Program-made: the position numbers and the translations under genes
DNA from: Panonychus citri
Lineage: Eukaryota; Arthropoda; Arachnida; Trombidiformes; Tetranychidae
DNA: 64,000 nt
Direction: 5' to 3'
Assembly: GCF_014898815.1 (NCBI RefSeq)
Contig: NW_026515545.1
Coordinates: 682,001-746,000, forward strand
Shown: positions 50,640 to 62,546 of the stretch, one piece after another
Position numbering within the stretch: position 1 is the first letter of the stretch
How the letters are laid out: each line of letters begins with the position of its first letter
Notes under the pieces: generated by a model
The model's database searches: none
Told to the model about the DNA's origin: nothing
The model's input: the letters and a program-made list of their open reading frames with translations, nothing else

Positions 50640-51132
50640 TAAACATGATAACTTGTCAGTAGAATTTTTTACTCACTGAATTAGTTAATTTTTCTAGTTA
50701 CACGGAATCACTTTAATAAGAATTGTAATTTAAAGTGAATCGAAAACAAAAATTTGGAACAAAATTTGCAAGAAAATACAAAAATTTGATAGAAAAGCTG
50801 AAAATGATAACAAAGGGCTTAACGAAGCCTCCCATAGAGGTCGCCCGGTGTTAACGCTGTTTTGTCAGCAACCAGAATTCTGGTTCCATTTTGCTTTCAC
50901 TTTTATTTCTGTAAAGATTTGTTTTTTAGTCTTTGCGACCGTTTATTACCTGTGATTACGATAATATCTTCCGTTTGGCGATCGATTGTTGAAATATATT
51001 TGGTTCATCATTCTGCCCACTTTCTTCATGAGTTTTCTTCCTTTTCTATACTTGTAAATTTCTCCCTTTTCCTCCACTCATCCCTCATCCCTCCCTCCCT
51101 TTTTACCTTTACCACCACCACCACCACCAACC
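50288..51132. other. Intergenic with purine tract
   Basis: Holds a roughly 75-bp pure purine (GA/AAG) tract at about 50565-50639, and the 5' region of the BTB zinc-finger gene. The last bases before its ATG are a (CCA)n run giving an ACCATGG start context. Confidence 0.5.
50565..50639. repeat. GA-rich purine tract
   Basis: About 75 bp of uninterrupted A/G, ending in a clean (GA)n run. Confidence 0.9.
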
Positions 51133-51846
51133 ATGGCTACAGCTCCAGAAGCATCAGCAGCATTACCACCTATGTCGGCTCAAGCCTTCTGTCTTAGACG
51201 GAATAACCATTCATCGGATATGTCAGAACACTTTGAGAGGATGTTTAAGGAGGAATCAATGGTTGATGTTACCCTATCCTGTGGTGATGGTTCAATCCGT
51301 GCTCATAAAATGGTTCTTAGCGCGTGTTCATCTTATTTCAAAAACATTTTCAGCAAATTTATCAATCCATACCAATATCCTGTTGTTATCATGAAAGACA
51401 TGCCATTTGCTGATTTACGCGCCATCGTTGAATTTATTTATCGGGGAGAAGTTTTTGTACCACAAGAACAGTTAGCATCTGTACTGAAAAGCGCGGAAAG
51501 CCTTAAAGTAAAAGGATTATCGGAAGTCAATGCAACTAAAAGTCTTGTACCACATGAGGGTGGAGGTGGGGAAACATCAGCACAAACTAGCCGAGGAAAG
51601 AAAGGACGTAAAACAAATACAACCAGTTCAGATGGATCACCTTCTAATTTTGCTTTTCAAGGAGTTCAAAGGTTCCAATGTCATATATGCCATCAAGGTT
51701 TCACCGCAAAACGTAATCTCCAGCGACACATGCAGATCCATTCATATTATCGGAATAAATTTGAGTGTGATTTATGTGGTAAAAAGTTTTCTTGGAAGCA
51801 TGGACTCAACAGTCACAAAGAGAAAACACATAATATCAATGTATGA
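51133..51846 (+). CDS. BTB/POZ zinc-finger transcription factor
   Basis: A single coding exon of 237 residues with a strong ACCATGG start. A BTB domain at about 28-125 (FCLRRNNHSSDMSEHF, MVDVTLSCGDGSIRAHKMVLSACSSYF, AIVEFIYRGEV) is of the arthropod BTB-ZF type (Tramtrack/Lola/Broad group). A basic Gly/Ser linker is followed by two C2H2 fingers: CHICHQGFTAKRNLQRHMQIH and CDLCGKKFSWKHGLNSHKEKTH. Such proteins dimerise through BTB and bind DNA to repress or activate development genes. I cannot assign a specific orthologue; in insects these genes often splice alternative finger exons, and I see none close downstream. Confidence 0.92.
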   Translation: MATAPEASAALPPMSAQAFCLRRNNHSSDMSEHFERMFKEESMVDVTLSCGDGSIRAHKMVLSACSSYFKNIFSKFINPYQYPVVIMKDMPFADLRAIVEFIYRGEVFVPQEQLASVLKSAESLKVKGLSEVNATKSLVPHEGGGGETSAQTSRGKKGRKTNTTSSDGSPSNFAFQGVQRFQCHICHQGFTAKRNLQRHMQIHSYYRNKFECDLCGKKFSWKHGLNSHKEKTHNINV

Positions 51847-52557
51847 CATTAAACTTAATAATCAATTATATCTCTATCACCATGAATGAGCCAATCAACC
51901 ATTTAAACACCACCACCACCACCACCATAACAACAACAACAACAACAACAAACCCAACCTCTTCATTTGACAAAAAAAAATTACAAAATATATACACATT
52001 CACAACCAACACATACCATGTCTCACCTCTATTTGGACAATAAAGAACGGGCTATTGTCGGATAATATATTTCCCTTTAACCCGATAATGATCATCATAA
52101 AAAACTAACTCAATTCATCTGAATTATTTTCCAAATCAGTAAATTGTGAAAACATTTCAATCAAATATTGACAACATGCAACATCTTAACATCAACACAA
52201 CACAAAACTCAAAAGTGCCTGGTAGATGATGAAAGACTATGTAACTTGATGAAAAAAAAAGAGATGAAATCGGTTGACTGAATTTGTGAAAACAAAGAAA
52301 AAATTACATCACAAATGAACATAGTTAATTAACCAATCGTAATTAATTTAAATTCGATTGTAGTTATTCATCAATTTGTGGATATTGTTACATAATTTGT
52401 GGTGAAATGAAAGCCAGAAGGATAATCATTCATAATTTTCTTTTTCTCTCTCTTCCTTTTCACTATTTAAGAATTTTTTTTTTATTTATATTCTAAACAA
52501 ATTAGTTAATATTATGTGTATATAAGTTTAATTCGATGATTAGTTCGAACTGTTCAA
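51847..52557. other. Convergent 3' region of BTB-ZF and MRPL58
   Basis: Starts with (ACC)n and (CAA)n repeats at about 51909-51951 in the BTB-ZF 3' UTR. Otherwise AT-rich with no gene seen. Confidence 0.45.
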
Positions 52558-53598
52558 CTATTCTGCATGATAAGCATAAGTTTTCATTCGATTGACCATT
52601 GATCGATGTCGTTTCTGTCTTAGTCTCTCTTGAGCTGCTTTTTCATATCGTTCTCGTCTCATCTCAATTGTCACTGGATCTTCGGGAGGAGGAATCGATT
52701 CCTCTGCTTCGGTTATATAAACTCTTAATTTATCCATACAATCAGCTAAATTAAGAGAACTCGTTCTTGTCTTCTGGGATCTAATTATCCATTCGCCTTC
52801 TTTGTTTATTGAATTCTTATGCTATGGGAATAGATGAAATCAATAGAAAAAGGATAAAGAGTGAAAAGGAAAGAAGAAAAAAAAAAGAAAATTAAAATAA
52901 TCTTGTAATCACATTACAATAATTGAAGAATGTAAACAATTAAAATCGTGTGTTTTCTAAATTGTAATTGATACATTTTTAGAAATTTATAAGAATAATC
53001 ACTGGAATTAACTTTATCCTAGTTAATTCTTGTCAATCTATCACCAAAACAATGTGGTGACAATTTGCTTATATCGAAAGGTTTAATTGTAATTTTTTTT
53101 TTGAACAAGAAAGGTTAAGCTCAAAGCTTAATTTGAATCGTGAACATCCTGATGATACTTACTAATAAAGCTAATTTATCTCTCACAGGTTCAGGAATCC
53201 AATCGGCTTCAGATAATTTAAATGTAATCGTCACTTTGGTATTACTTTTATTAACATTTTGTCCTCCTGGTTTACTAGCTCTAACTCTAGTTACTGTTAA
53301 TTTGTCAACTGGAATATAACCATTAAATTTATCTGATGACTGTGAAACCTTTAAAAGATTAAATTGAAATAATTTAAAAAAAAAAAAATAAACGCAAATG
53401 ATTACAAAACGAGTGACAAACCTCAACATTTCTAAATGGATCCAATTTACTATTAGGATAAATTTTCTCTAAGCTGTGATCACTTTTAAATTCAGGTACC
53501 TCATGAAAACATCTCACCAGATTCCATCTTCCAACAGCCAACGAATTACCAGGTAGCCAACATTTCACACGATTAATTAATTTAAAAGTAGAAGCCAT
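52558..53598 (-). CDS. MRPL58: Mitochondrial peptidyl-tRNA hydrolase ICT1/MRPL58
   Basis: Three exons: 53598-53422, 53348-53163 and 52821-52558; 208 residues. ICT1 is a release-factor-like subunit of the mitochondrial large ribosome that frees peptides from stalled ribosomes. The N-terminus is basic and amphipathic, as for a mitochondrial import signal. The catalytic GGQ is at about 87-89 in ASKPGGQNVNKSNTKV, inside the class I release-factor-like fold. The C-terminal extension is basic and helical (RRERYEKAAQERLRQKRHRS), as needed to occupy the empty mRNA channel. A 5' UTR intron (53698 to about 53608) is likely. It is divergent from ITFG1, about 590 bp away. Confidence 0.93.
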
Positions 53599-53698
53599 TG
53601 ATATCTAGAAAATAAATCATCACAAAAGAAAGAAAAAAAAATGAGAGAAAAAAACAAGACACAAAAACAAAACCAACTAAAGAGATCAAATCACTTAC

Positions 53699-54288
53699 CT
53701 TAAAAGTGTTCCCTTAACAATTCATCAGCTACAACGTTTACTTGTAATTTAGAAACAACAGTTAAACAAATACAAATGAAAATTGGAACCACAATTAAGA
53801 GTTAATTTAATTAAGATGTTTCCTTCAGTCACATTGGAAGAATAATAAACAAGCTGTGGAAATAACGTTCTCTCCTATTCTAACCTAAGATGCTCGATGA
53901 ATAGACTTTTCTTTTGAGAAATTTTTGTTTACATTTTGATTCCAATTCTAAATCAAGTTAATCATTGAGATTATTGGTGGAATATTTTGTTTAATTCATA
54001 TTCTTTTTTTTTGATGTTATTTTTACATTCCATTTCTGTTGAGTGACCACTAGAAACTGGACAGTGAATTAGATTCTGTTTATCTCTTTCTGGTTGGTGT
54101 TTTCTTTCAAACGTTCTGGTTACCAACCAAAAGTAGAGAGACTAATTTATTAACCCATTTTTATTGGGTTATCTCATTTATTTTCCTGTGTTAATTATGG
54201 TTTAAACTGTTGTTTTTTTCTCTATTGATTTGTGTTCTTTTGTTTGTTTTATAGTTATTTATTTTTCTCCCATATTCATTGAAAGGCA
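53699..54288. other. Bidirectional promoter region
   Basis: Between MRPL58 (minus) and ITFG1 (plus). AT-rich, no TATA box that stands out; nothing else seen. Confidence 0.4.
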
Positions 54289-56178
54289 ATGAATCTCACT
54301 GCCTTGTTAAAACATGTCATCTGTATTTTAACTGTTGGATTGATCAATTTATTTCTATTAACTAATAGTTTCTCTGTGGATAAAAAATTGATTTCTATTC
54401 AAGCCAATGGTTTAATTACAGCTTTAGGTGATTTTGATTCGGACAAATTAACGGACCTTTTTATCATTAGTCCAGCTCGTAATTCATTCCAGGTTTTGAG
54501 AGCAACCAATAAACCCGATTTCATTTATGATTCTAATCTTGAATGTAATGTTTCTGGACATGGAGAGTCAATTGTTGGCCTTATACCGGGAGATTTTTCG
54601 GGTAAAGCTTTTATGGATGTCGTTGTGATCACTCGAGATTCTGATCATTCAATTGGTGATAATGATCAGCTTAACCTTTACCTCGTACCTGGAGATAGGA
54701 ATCACTTGGAGTGTCGTTACCTTAGAGATAAAATGTTTTTCGCTCAAGTTACTCACCAGCCTTTAGCATTGGACTATAATGGTGATATGATTGTCGATCT
54801 ATTTGCTCGTGATATAAATGGCCAACGATATATTTACACTTCGATTAAAGAATCTAATGTTACTCGTGTAAATTTAACCAATACCGAGAGTAATATTGGT
54901 AAAATTCGTTCACCAAATAGCAATGGTTTCATTGATTTAAATGGAGACTTTAGAAGTGATCTTATTATCGAGAATGATAAATCAATGGAATATTGGTATC
55001 ATTCGTCTGGTGGTTTCGTTAAAACTAAAGAAATACCTTATCCTAATTATAAATTAATTGGCCTATCAACTCTCGCTGATATGAATGGTGACGGAATCGT
55101 TGATCATATATTACCTGTTTGTAGTGATTCCAGTTGCTCATCAACATCAACCTTATTAGCTTTAGATGGAGCTAAAAATGAATGGTTCATTGTAAATGAT
55201 AATTTTCCTGATGTATCATCATCATCATCATCATCATCATCACCTCCACCTCCTGGATCATCATTACTATTTTCTGTGGCTACAGATGATTCGGCGAAAT
55301 TTATTTTCCCCTTAAAACTACGTCAAGCTGATGTTGATGGTGATGGTTTTCCTGATCTACTTGGATTAATGAAGTCAAAAGATAAACCAAACATTAAAGT
55401 GATTATATTACAAAATATCAAGAACGCAACAAATCCTCTTGGAAGATCATTTGTGCCTCGTTGGTTAATCGAAGGTGGTTACGAGTCAACCAATCTACCA
55501 ATTCTAACGGCCTGGGCTGATATAAGTGAAGATGGTAAGGCTGACGTGATAATTAACTCGCAAGGTTCAGGCAAATCTAATTATGCCATATCAGTGGTAT
55601 TAAATGACCAAATGTACGATGCGTGTTTCCTCAAAGTTTTGGTTACCAGTGGTCTTTGTTATGGTGACTGTCCATCTATTGAGAAAACAATTGACGGATC
55701 AGCACCAGCATCTCCTATTCCTTATGGTACCAATCAACCAGGTCCTGCAATAACCTATCAATTAGTTGATGCTTCTGGAAATCGTCGAGCAGGATTTGCT
55801 GGACAATTATCTCAATCGTCCGATTTTAGTTTACAAATGCCCTACACAATATTTGGCCTTGGTCAATTTCCCAATTTTGTTGATAACCTCACCGCTTCCA
55901 TACCTGCAGCGGAAGATAATTCTGTAAGAGTTAGTTCATGGCTTCAAATTGTTCCTGATGCTCAGGTTGTTGTTATCCCTTATCCACCCAGTGATCCAAA
56001 AATATGGCGAACCAAATTATTTATTACTCCAAGTGACATTGTCATCTCAACCTTAATCACCTTAACCTGTATATGTGTTGTTCTGGCTTTAATTATCCTC
56101 CTCCTCCACCGAAAAGAAGTACTTGAAGATCTGGCAGAACACGAAGAATACAAAAGACATTGGCCTGAAAGCAGATAA
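54289..56178 (+). CDS. ITFG1: T-cell immunomodulatory protein homologue (TIP/ITFG1)
   Basis: A single coding exon of 629 residues, close to the usual length. Signal peptide about 1-29. The ectodomain is made of FG-GAP-type beta-propeller repeats with calcium-binding-like acidic loops: GDFDSDKLTDLF, LDYNGDMIVDLF, ADMNGDGIVDHI, ADVDGDGFPDLLG and ISEDGKADVI. A serine run (about residues 310-319) followed by prolines interrupts one loop. Near the C-terminus is one transmembrane helix (about 588-612) and a short charged tail (HRKEVLEDLAEHEEYKRHW), as in ITFG1. ITFG1 is a type I membrane glycoprotein implicated in adhesion and T-cell modulation in vertebrates; its arthropod role is unclear. Confidence 0.93.
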   Translation: MNLTALLKHVICILTVGLINLFLLTNSFSVDKKLISIQANGLITALGDFDSDKLTDLFIISPARNSFQVLRATNKPDFIYDSNLECNVSGHGESIVGLIPGDFSGKAFMDVVVITRDSDHSIGDNDQLNLYLVPGDRNHLECRYLRDKMFFAQVTHQPLALDYNGDMIVDLFARDINGQRYIYTSIKESNVTRVNLTNTESNIGKIRSPNSNGFIDLNGDFRSDLIIENDKSMEYWYHSSGGFVKTKEIPYPNYKLIGLSTLADMNGDGIVDHILPVCSDSSCSSTSTLLALDGAKNEWFIVNDNFPDVSSSSSSSSSPPPPGSSLLFSVATDDSAKFIFPLKLRQADVDGDGFPDLLGLMKSKDKPNIKVIILQNIKNATNPLGRSFVPRWLIEGGYESTNLPILTAWADISEDGKADVIINSQGSGKSNYAISVVLNDQMYDACFLKVLVTSGLCYGDCPSIEKTIDGSAPASPIPYGTNQPGPAITYQLVDASGNRRAGFAGQLSQSSDFSLQMPYTIFGLGQFPNFVDNLTASIPAAEDNSVRVSSWLQIVPDAQVVVIPYPPSDPKIWRTKLFITPSDIVISTLITLTCICVVLALIILLLHRKEVLEDLAEHEEYKRHWPESR

Positions 56179-57174
56179 TTAACTAATTACCACTAATTGT
56201 AATGATAACAATTCTAATCTCTTACAAAACAATGTTTTCTTTTCCTTTCTCTCTCTCTCTCTCTTTCCCTTCATTGTATTAGTAATTTACTTTTAAACCA
56301 AAAAGAAAAACCTTAAGCCAAATACATATACAATATTTCACTAAATTAAATTGTTCACCTAATTAATTGTAATAGAAAATAAAACAAATTCCCTTCAACT
56401 ATTAATATTTACGAGTTACGAGGTTAAAAAATGAGACAAAAGATGGAGGGAAATGAAAGTAAATACGACAGGTAAAGTCGACAAGTCGAAAGAAGATCAA
56501 ATTGATTAGATGAACGAACGAATAATTTACGAGTCGAATCCAAACAATTTGTACATTTAACATTCTCTCGAAAATCGAGTTGCTCTCATTTTAATCATCT
56601 CTTTCTTCATCTCTTTCTTCATTCTCTCTCTCTTCCATTCTCTCTCTCAGTTTCTCTTTCATTCTAATCCAATGTTTTTATTTTAATCTCTCCCTCACAA
56701 GTGAACACATCTAATTATTGTTACGATAACATGGATAATCCAACAACAAAATCCTCACCAATTAATCAACCAACTATGGATACAATCAATTCCATGATTG
56801 GTCAACAATACAATCAACTCAACAATCAATTTCCAAATACAATTGGATTTAACCGGTAACATCAAGAAAGATCCTCTTAACCTCCTTCTCTCTCTCTCTT
56901 TTATAAACTCACCTAAAGGGTTAAAGGTTAACATTGATTTTCATTTCCTTGTGATTACCATAACGATTGTTAATTATTCTCATCATCATCTTCTAATTAG
57001 TTTAATTCTAATTTCCTTCATCTCTATATAAGTGTTTCATCTGTTGAAGAAGAGAAAAAATCATTTCTATTGTTTTCCATTCTGATAAAAAAAAACAAGA
57101 CAAGATTGTTAATCTGCAAGCTAATCTTTAATAAGCTCCTGTTGGGATTAACATTTGTCTCTATTTACGTAACC
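56179..57174. other. Intergenic and SLC34 5' region
   Basis: CT-rich tracts (near 56250-56270 and 56620-56650). A 42-codon frame at 56731-56859 (MDNPTTKSSPINQ...) precedes SLC34; it could be an unused upstream exon or a chance frame. TATATAAG at 57025-57032 argues that SLC34 transcription starts after it. Confidence 0.4.
57025..57032 (+). promoter_or_regulatory. TATA box of SLC34 gene
   Basis: TATATAAG, 150 bp before the chosen ATG (57175), predicting transcription start near 57055. Supports a start codon within the 57.1-57.3 kb exon. Confidence 0.45.
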
Positions 57175-58547
57175 ATGACTTGTACACAAATAACACCACC
57201 TCCAGAATTTACTGAATTTAAATCAGCTCGTGGTGATTTAAGCCTACCAAGTCCAATGAGTTCACCTTATACACCAACCAGAACTCCAGATCCATGGGAA
57301 ATGCCGGAAACATATGAACACACGACCCCTTGGAACGGTAAGTCTATTTTCGTATTCTAATCTTGAAATTGATTTTTCAAATTCTACAATTTACAATTTA
57401 GTAAATTAGGTTATTATAGAGACAACAATTCCCTTTTCACTCTTCTCCCAATAGACATTTTTCTCGGATCGATATTGATTACCGGTTATCATATGATGAT
57501 CGAAACAATTGTTTATCTCTCTCTCTCATTGTCTCTTCCTCAATTAAGATAAATAATGACGATGATATTAATAACTTGATGTACTAATATAATCCTTTTC
57601 TGTTTCTACAATCGAATAACAAAAATCAATTAATTACCCAACCATCAATGGAAATGGAATCATTTACCTTCAGAATTACCCACCACTGGAAAGATTCGTC
57701 GACTTCTAATAATTTTACTGAAAACCTTTACCTTGTTACTTTTACTCTATTCGTTTATCACCTCGTTGGATTTTCTTAGTTCCGGTTTCCGTTTACTTGG
57801 AGGTCGAACCGCCGGATCAGTTTTCCGCCATAATGAGCTTCTTCAAAACCCGATCGTTGGCCTACTCATTGGAATCCTGGTCACTGTTCTTGTCCAAAGT
57901 TCATCTACATCGACCTCGATTGCGGTCACTTTAGTCGCTTCCGAGTGTAAGATTATTTATCTTTTACTTTTTTCCATAGAAAAACAAAACATCATGAGAA
58001 AATCAATTCAAATCTATTACTCTGATTATCATAATTTCAAGTCAAAGCTCAGTGAGAATTTCAAAGTAATTAAGTTTTATAAGGATCAATTCAGACAAAC
58101 TCATTCGTTCATCTAATTTACATTCACATTCAACCCATGTAACAATTAACATATGATTGTTTTCTCAGTGTTAATTTTAGTGTAAATTAATTACAATGAA
58201 AAAGTTAATTTTCTTATAAATCATTTATATATCATATTCACTTGTTGTTTAATCAGATTGGGAATTCTCCCCTCCCTGATTACGCATTTAATTCAATTAC
58301 TAATTGAAAAGAAAGAGGTTAATTGTTTAGAGTTGCGAATTGATTTAGATGTTTATCTTTGTAAATTAACTCCCACTGGGAATGAGAAATCAATCATTGG
58401 AAAATAGCACTTTCCCTGTTAAGATGATTAGCTAATCCTCCCAATAGATTATCAAGTAAACTCCTAATCCATAATATCGTTGCTAAACTTTAACAATTTG
58501 ATTACGATGATTGTTATCGAGAGAGACTTACAATTTATCCTATTTCT

Positions 58548-58600
<53 letters not shown>

Positions 58601-61600
58601 CTTTGTTTTCTTCCTCTTCTTCTCTTTCATTACAGTGATTAGAGTGAAAGAAGCAATTCCTATTGTAATGGGGGCCAACATTGGAACTTCCATCACAAAC
58701 ACAATAGTAATTAACTAATTAATCTCTTCATTTTCTCTTCTCTAATCAAATCTACTTTGTTCACACTCTCACCTTTTTTTTCATCTCTTTCTATTAATAT
58801 TTTTAACTTGTATTCTCTTATCATTCATTCATCTTATTTACTATTTCCTTGTATATTTAACTTTCCATCCTCATCTTTCATCATCTTGATCCATCATCTT
58901 CTCCCACCTCCCACACTTACCTTTCCCACCCTCTTCTCATTCTGTCTAATCAATCAATAGGTTTCATTGATTCAAGCCACTGATCGAAATGAATTCCGCC
59001 GGGCATTTGCTGCTGCAACAGTTCATGATATGTTCAATTGGCTAACGGTAATTGTATTATTACCTCTGGAAGTGACCACTGGCTATTTGGAAAAGTCAAC
59101 TCGATTAGCAGTTAATTCAATTAAATGGGAAACTTCAAACACAACATCACCTGAGTACCTTAAAAAATTTACAGCACCTTTATCCAAATTAATTGTCCAG
59201 GTAACAATATCATTATCTTTAAATTAACTAACCATAAATGATTAACTCAACAAGATTTGATTAATCAATCAATTAATTAACTATAATAATAATAATAATC
59301 TAATCAAGTCTAGACCTTAACAATTTATAAATTACCTTAGGAAACTTAATCTTGATTACGTGATCACAATCAATTCTGAGTTACATCTGATTGAATTACA
59401 ATTTCTTTCAAATTTAATTCTAACGATTCAAGTTAATTATTCACTTTTTTTCACTAATTGTTATATATTGAAAAATTTTAATCATTATCATGATGATGAC
59501 AAATTAAACTTATTTTAATATTTGATTGATCTCATACATTTGAAGTAATAATTTAATATTTAGTTTAAATTACAAATCAATCTGAGTCACTAGAGTTACC
59601 AAATCAATGCCAATGCTCATGTCTTGTAATGTTCATGAATTTATCATGAAATATATCCGATACTAAATTACATGTTATGTAACTCGAGCAATTGATTACA
59701 TCATGCTCCATATTAACTACAAGCATTTATAAATTCATTCAGAATCATATCAATTATCATAATCGAAATATTTAAAAAAAAATCAAAATCAATTTGTTAC
59801 CTGATCAATTTTGATATAAACTGAATTTTCATATCAAAATGAACATAATTAACTACATTTCTGGACATTAATGTCCAATAATCAGCAATTAAATCAATAA
59901 TATAAAAAAAATAACCAATTAAGTCAATAGGTTTCTTGATAACTTCTTAATGGATTTAGTATTAGATTTATAAATAATAATAACAAATTTGATTATCATC
60001 TTAATCATGATTATATCAACTCGATTCCTCCCAAAGAATCAACAACATTTCCAGTAATCAGAATTGTAATAATTTCCTTGGCCTATTCAGTTGACCTGAT
60101 TCATGATGACGAAAATATAACTTGCCATGAATAAAATAACATGATGATGATAAGAAAACTTTTCTCTTTCTTTTTCTCTTTCTTTTTCATCTATCAAACT
60201 CTTGGTGACATTTTCATCTTAATATTTTATTAATAGTTAACCGAAAATTTATCCATATACTTACAGGGTGATCGATACAATTGAACATGATCAATGTACA
60301 TTCACTTTAACTAAACAGTAGTTGAAGATGATTATTATTAGTATTTTGATAACATTGTTCACCCGAATATCGATCAAACAATTTACTAATCATAATACGA
60401 TAATGATGGTGATTCTTTGATAATGATTAGTTGATGAAAGGTATTAAATTGTTGAGTAAATTATAATTTCCTTTTTTTAGAAATATTTTCTCACAATTAA
60501 TTGAGTTTGATATTTTTCTTATCCTAAATATTTTCACTCTAATTGTTGATCTATTAATATTTTGTTAGGTGCAAGGTTATTTTATCATCATCATCATCAT
60601 CTTTTAATACAATTAGATTCAATTTTAACCTGATTGTAACAATTTGATCAATTTCCAATTTATCTTTGTAATATATTAGTTGAATGGATTCCCTTTCAAA
60701 TCATTTCGTTGATTGTTTAATTCCCTCACCAACATTTAGTATTGTTATCGATCTGAGTAATTTTACCATCATTGTTATCATTTCCTCTTTTAGCTTCATC
60801 TCATCATTTCCGTTTCCTCTTTTTCCCCTCACAATTTTCAATTCCCCTTTTGTGTATTGATTTAATTGATTGAGTTTCATTTTTTTTTTGGGTCATACAA
60901 AATCAAAATTATTATTGATTGATTATTATTGATTGTGGTTAACAATGATCACTATTAATTAGCTACATGTTAACAGTTTAACTGTCGTCTTTTGTTTTGA
61001 TTGTTTACTTATCGTATAAAAGTTAATTGTTGGCAGTGATTAAATCAATTTATGTTGAGTAATCAAAATAATTCACTAAACTTTGACATTTTAATTTCTG
61101 TCATCTTATTTTTTGTTAATTGTCATCAGCTTGATAGTGATGCCATTAAAGATATCGCTGTTGGCAATTCATCAAAACAAGTTGATTCGTTACTTAAAAA
61201 AGACAGTAAGTGTTACGATGATAATTAAACAAATTGACTAAGTTAATTAATCGATTTTATTTGTTAATTAGGTAAATCGTTGATTAATTCGTTAAAATTA
61301 ACGGATAACTTTTCTGGAATCATATTGATCACAATTTCGTTGGGAGTTTTATGCTTTTGTCTTATATGTATTGTTAAGATACTTCATTCAATGTTAAAGT
61401 AAGTTAATTGTGACAATCAAAGAAAAAAACAACAACAAATCACACTAGTTGATTGCCAACAAAAGAATAACAATAATGATACTAATCAATCTAATAGTTG
61501 CGACTCCAATGTTAATTATAACTTTTCCTTTGTTCTAAAACTAATTAACTCTTTTCTACTCCCAGAGGTCGTATCGCAACGATAATTAAAAAATACGTTA

Positions 61601-62546
61601 ACGCTGAATACAAATTGCCCTGGTCAGTGTTAGTTGATTATTTGGCTCTATTAATGGGCTGTGTTTTAACCATATTGGTACAAAGTAGTTCCATTTTTAC
61701 CTCAGCGTTGACACCGCTCGCGGGAATAGGTGTCATCTCAATTGAACGAATCTACCCTTTAACCTTGGGCTCTAATGTTGGCACAACAACAACAGGTAAT
61801 TAATTACTTTCTCCTTTATCTACTACTACTAATACTTAAGTTTTTACAATTAGTTGAATTTGTTGTTCTAATTATAATTTGATGAATTAAATTTTCTTCT
61901 AGGACTTTTGGCTGCTCTAACAGCTGATGCTTCGGTTTTAAATGACACCTTACAATTGGCGTTCGCTCATCTTTTTTTTAACATCAGTGGAATTCTGTTA
62001 TTTTATCCAATCCCATGGATGAGATTTCCAATCCGATTAGCTAAATTGTTGGGCGATACAACTGCCAAGTATCGTTGGTTCAGCATCTTCTACCTGTTGA
62101 CAATGTTTTTCCTTTTACCCACTTTCTTTTTTTTACTCTCATTAGCGGGTCCGATTCCTTTTGGAATTGTTTTCACCTCTGCTTTCCTCACCATCATCGC
62201 AATCATCACAATTAACATAATACAATCAAAGAAACCCAGTTGGTTACCATTGAAATTACAGAATTGGAATTGGCTTCCTCTTTGGATGCATTCACTTGAC
62301 CCAATGGACAGTTTGTTGATCAAATTAGCCGAAAACATTAATTGTCTTTATTGTTGCATTCGACCACAGACTCGACATGATTCACTGGCACTCGGATTGC
62401 GAGCCAATCAATCGCAGCTTCATATTCTTGATAATTCAAGAGGAGCTTCGGAAATCCATCTATCAACTGGATTCGATGATGTTACTTTCATCAACGTTAA
62501 TGGTCACAAATACACCGCTGTCAGTAAAGAATCAACTCATTTATAG
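57175..62546 (+). CDS. SLC34A-like: SLC34-type sodium-phosphate cotransporter (NaPi-II)
   Basis: Eight exons: 57175-57337, 57674-57946, 58636-58706, 58961-59200, 61130-61205, 61272-61398, 61566-61795 and 61903-62546; 607 residues. It is an apical plasma-membrane carrier that imports phosphate with sodium. The inverted repeat of the family is clear: each half carries a QSSS motif (LVQSSSTSTSIAV and LVQSSSIFTSALT) followed by GANIGTSITNT or GSNVGTTTTG, the substrate-site helices. Between the halves is the extracellular loop (NTTS glycosylation site; TM-flanked). The C-terminal part has paired hydrophobic helices, then CCIRP and a cytosolic tail. The N-terminus is Pro/Ser-rich. The start is uncertain: the exon stays open upstream, and an earlier exon at 56731-56855 could join only at a poor acceptor (57104). 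Confidence 0.93.
58551..58594. repeat. (CT)22 microsatellite next to a splice acceptor
   Basis: Uninterrupted CT run in SLC34 intron 2, ending about 40 bp before the exon 3 acceptor at 58635; it extends the polypyrimidine tract. Confidence 0.97.
59201..61129. other. SLC34 intron 4
   Basis: 1.9 kb, AT-rich, with ATC/GAT runs (for example near 60585-60602). No nested gene seen. Confidence 0.45.

Noticed and set aside
50815..50885. GC-richer stretch considered as a tRNA gene
   Set aside because: No A-box/B-box pair and no cloverleaf; probably the 5' UTR of the BTB zinc-finger gene.
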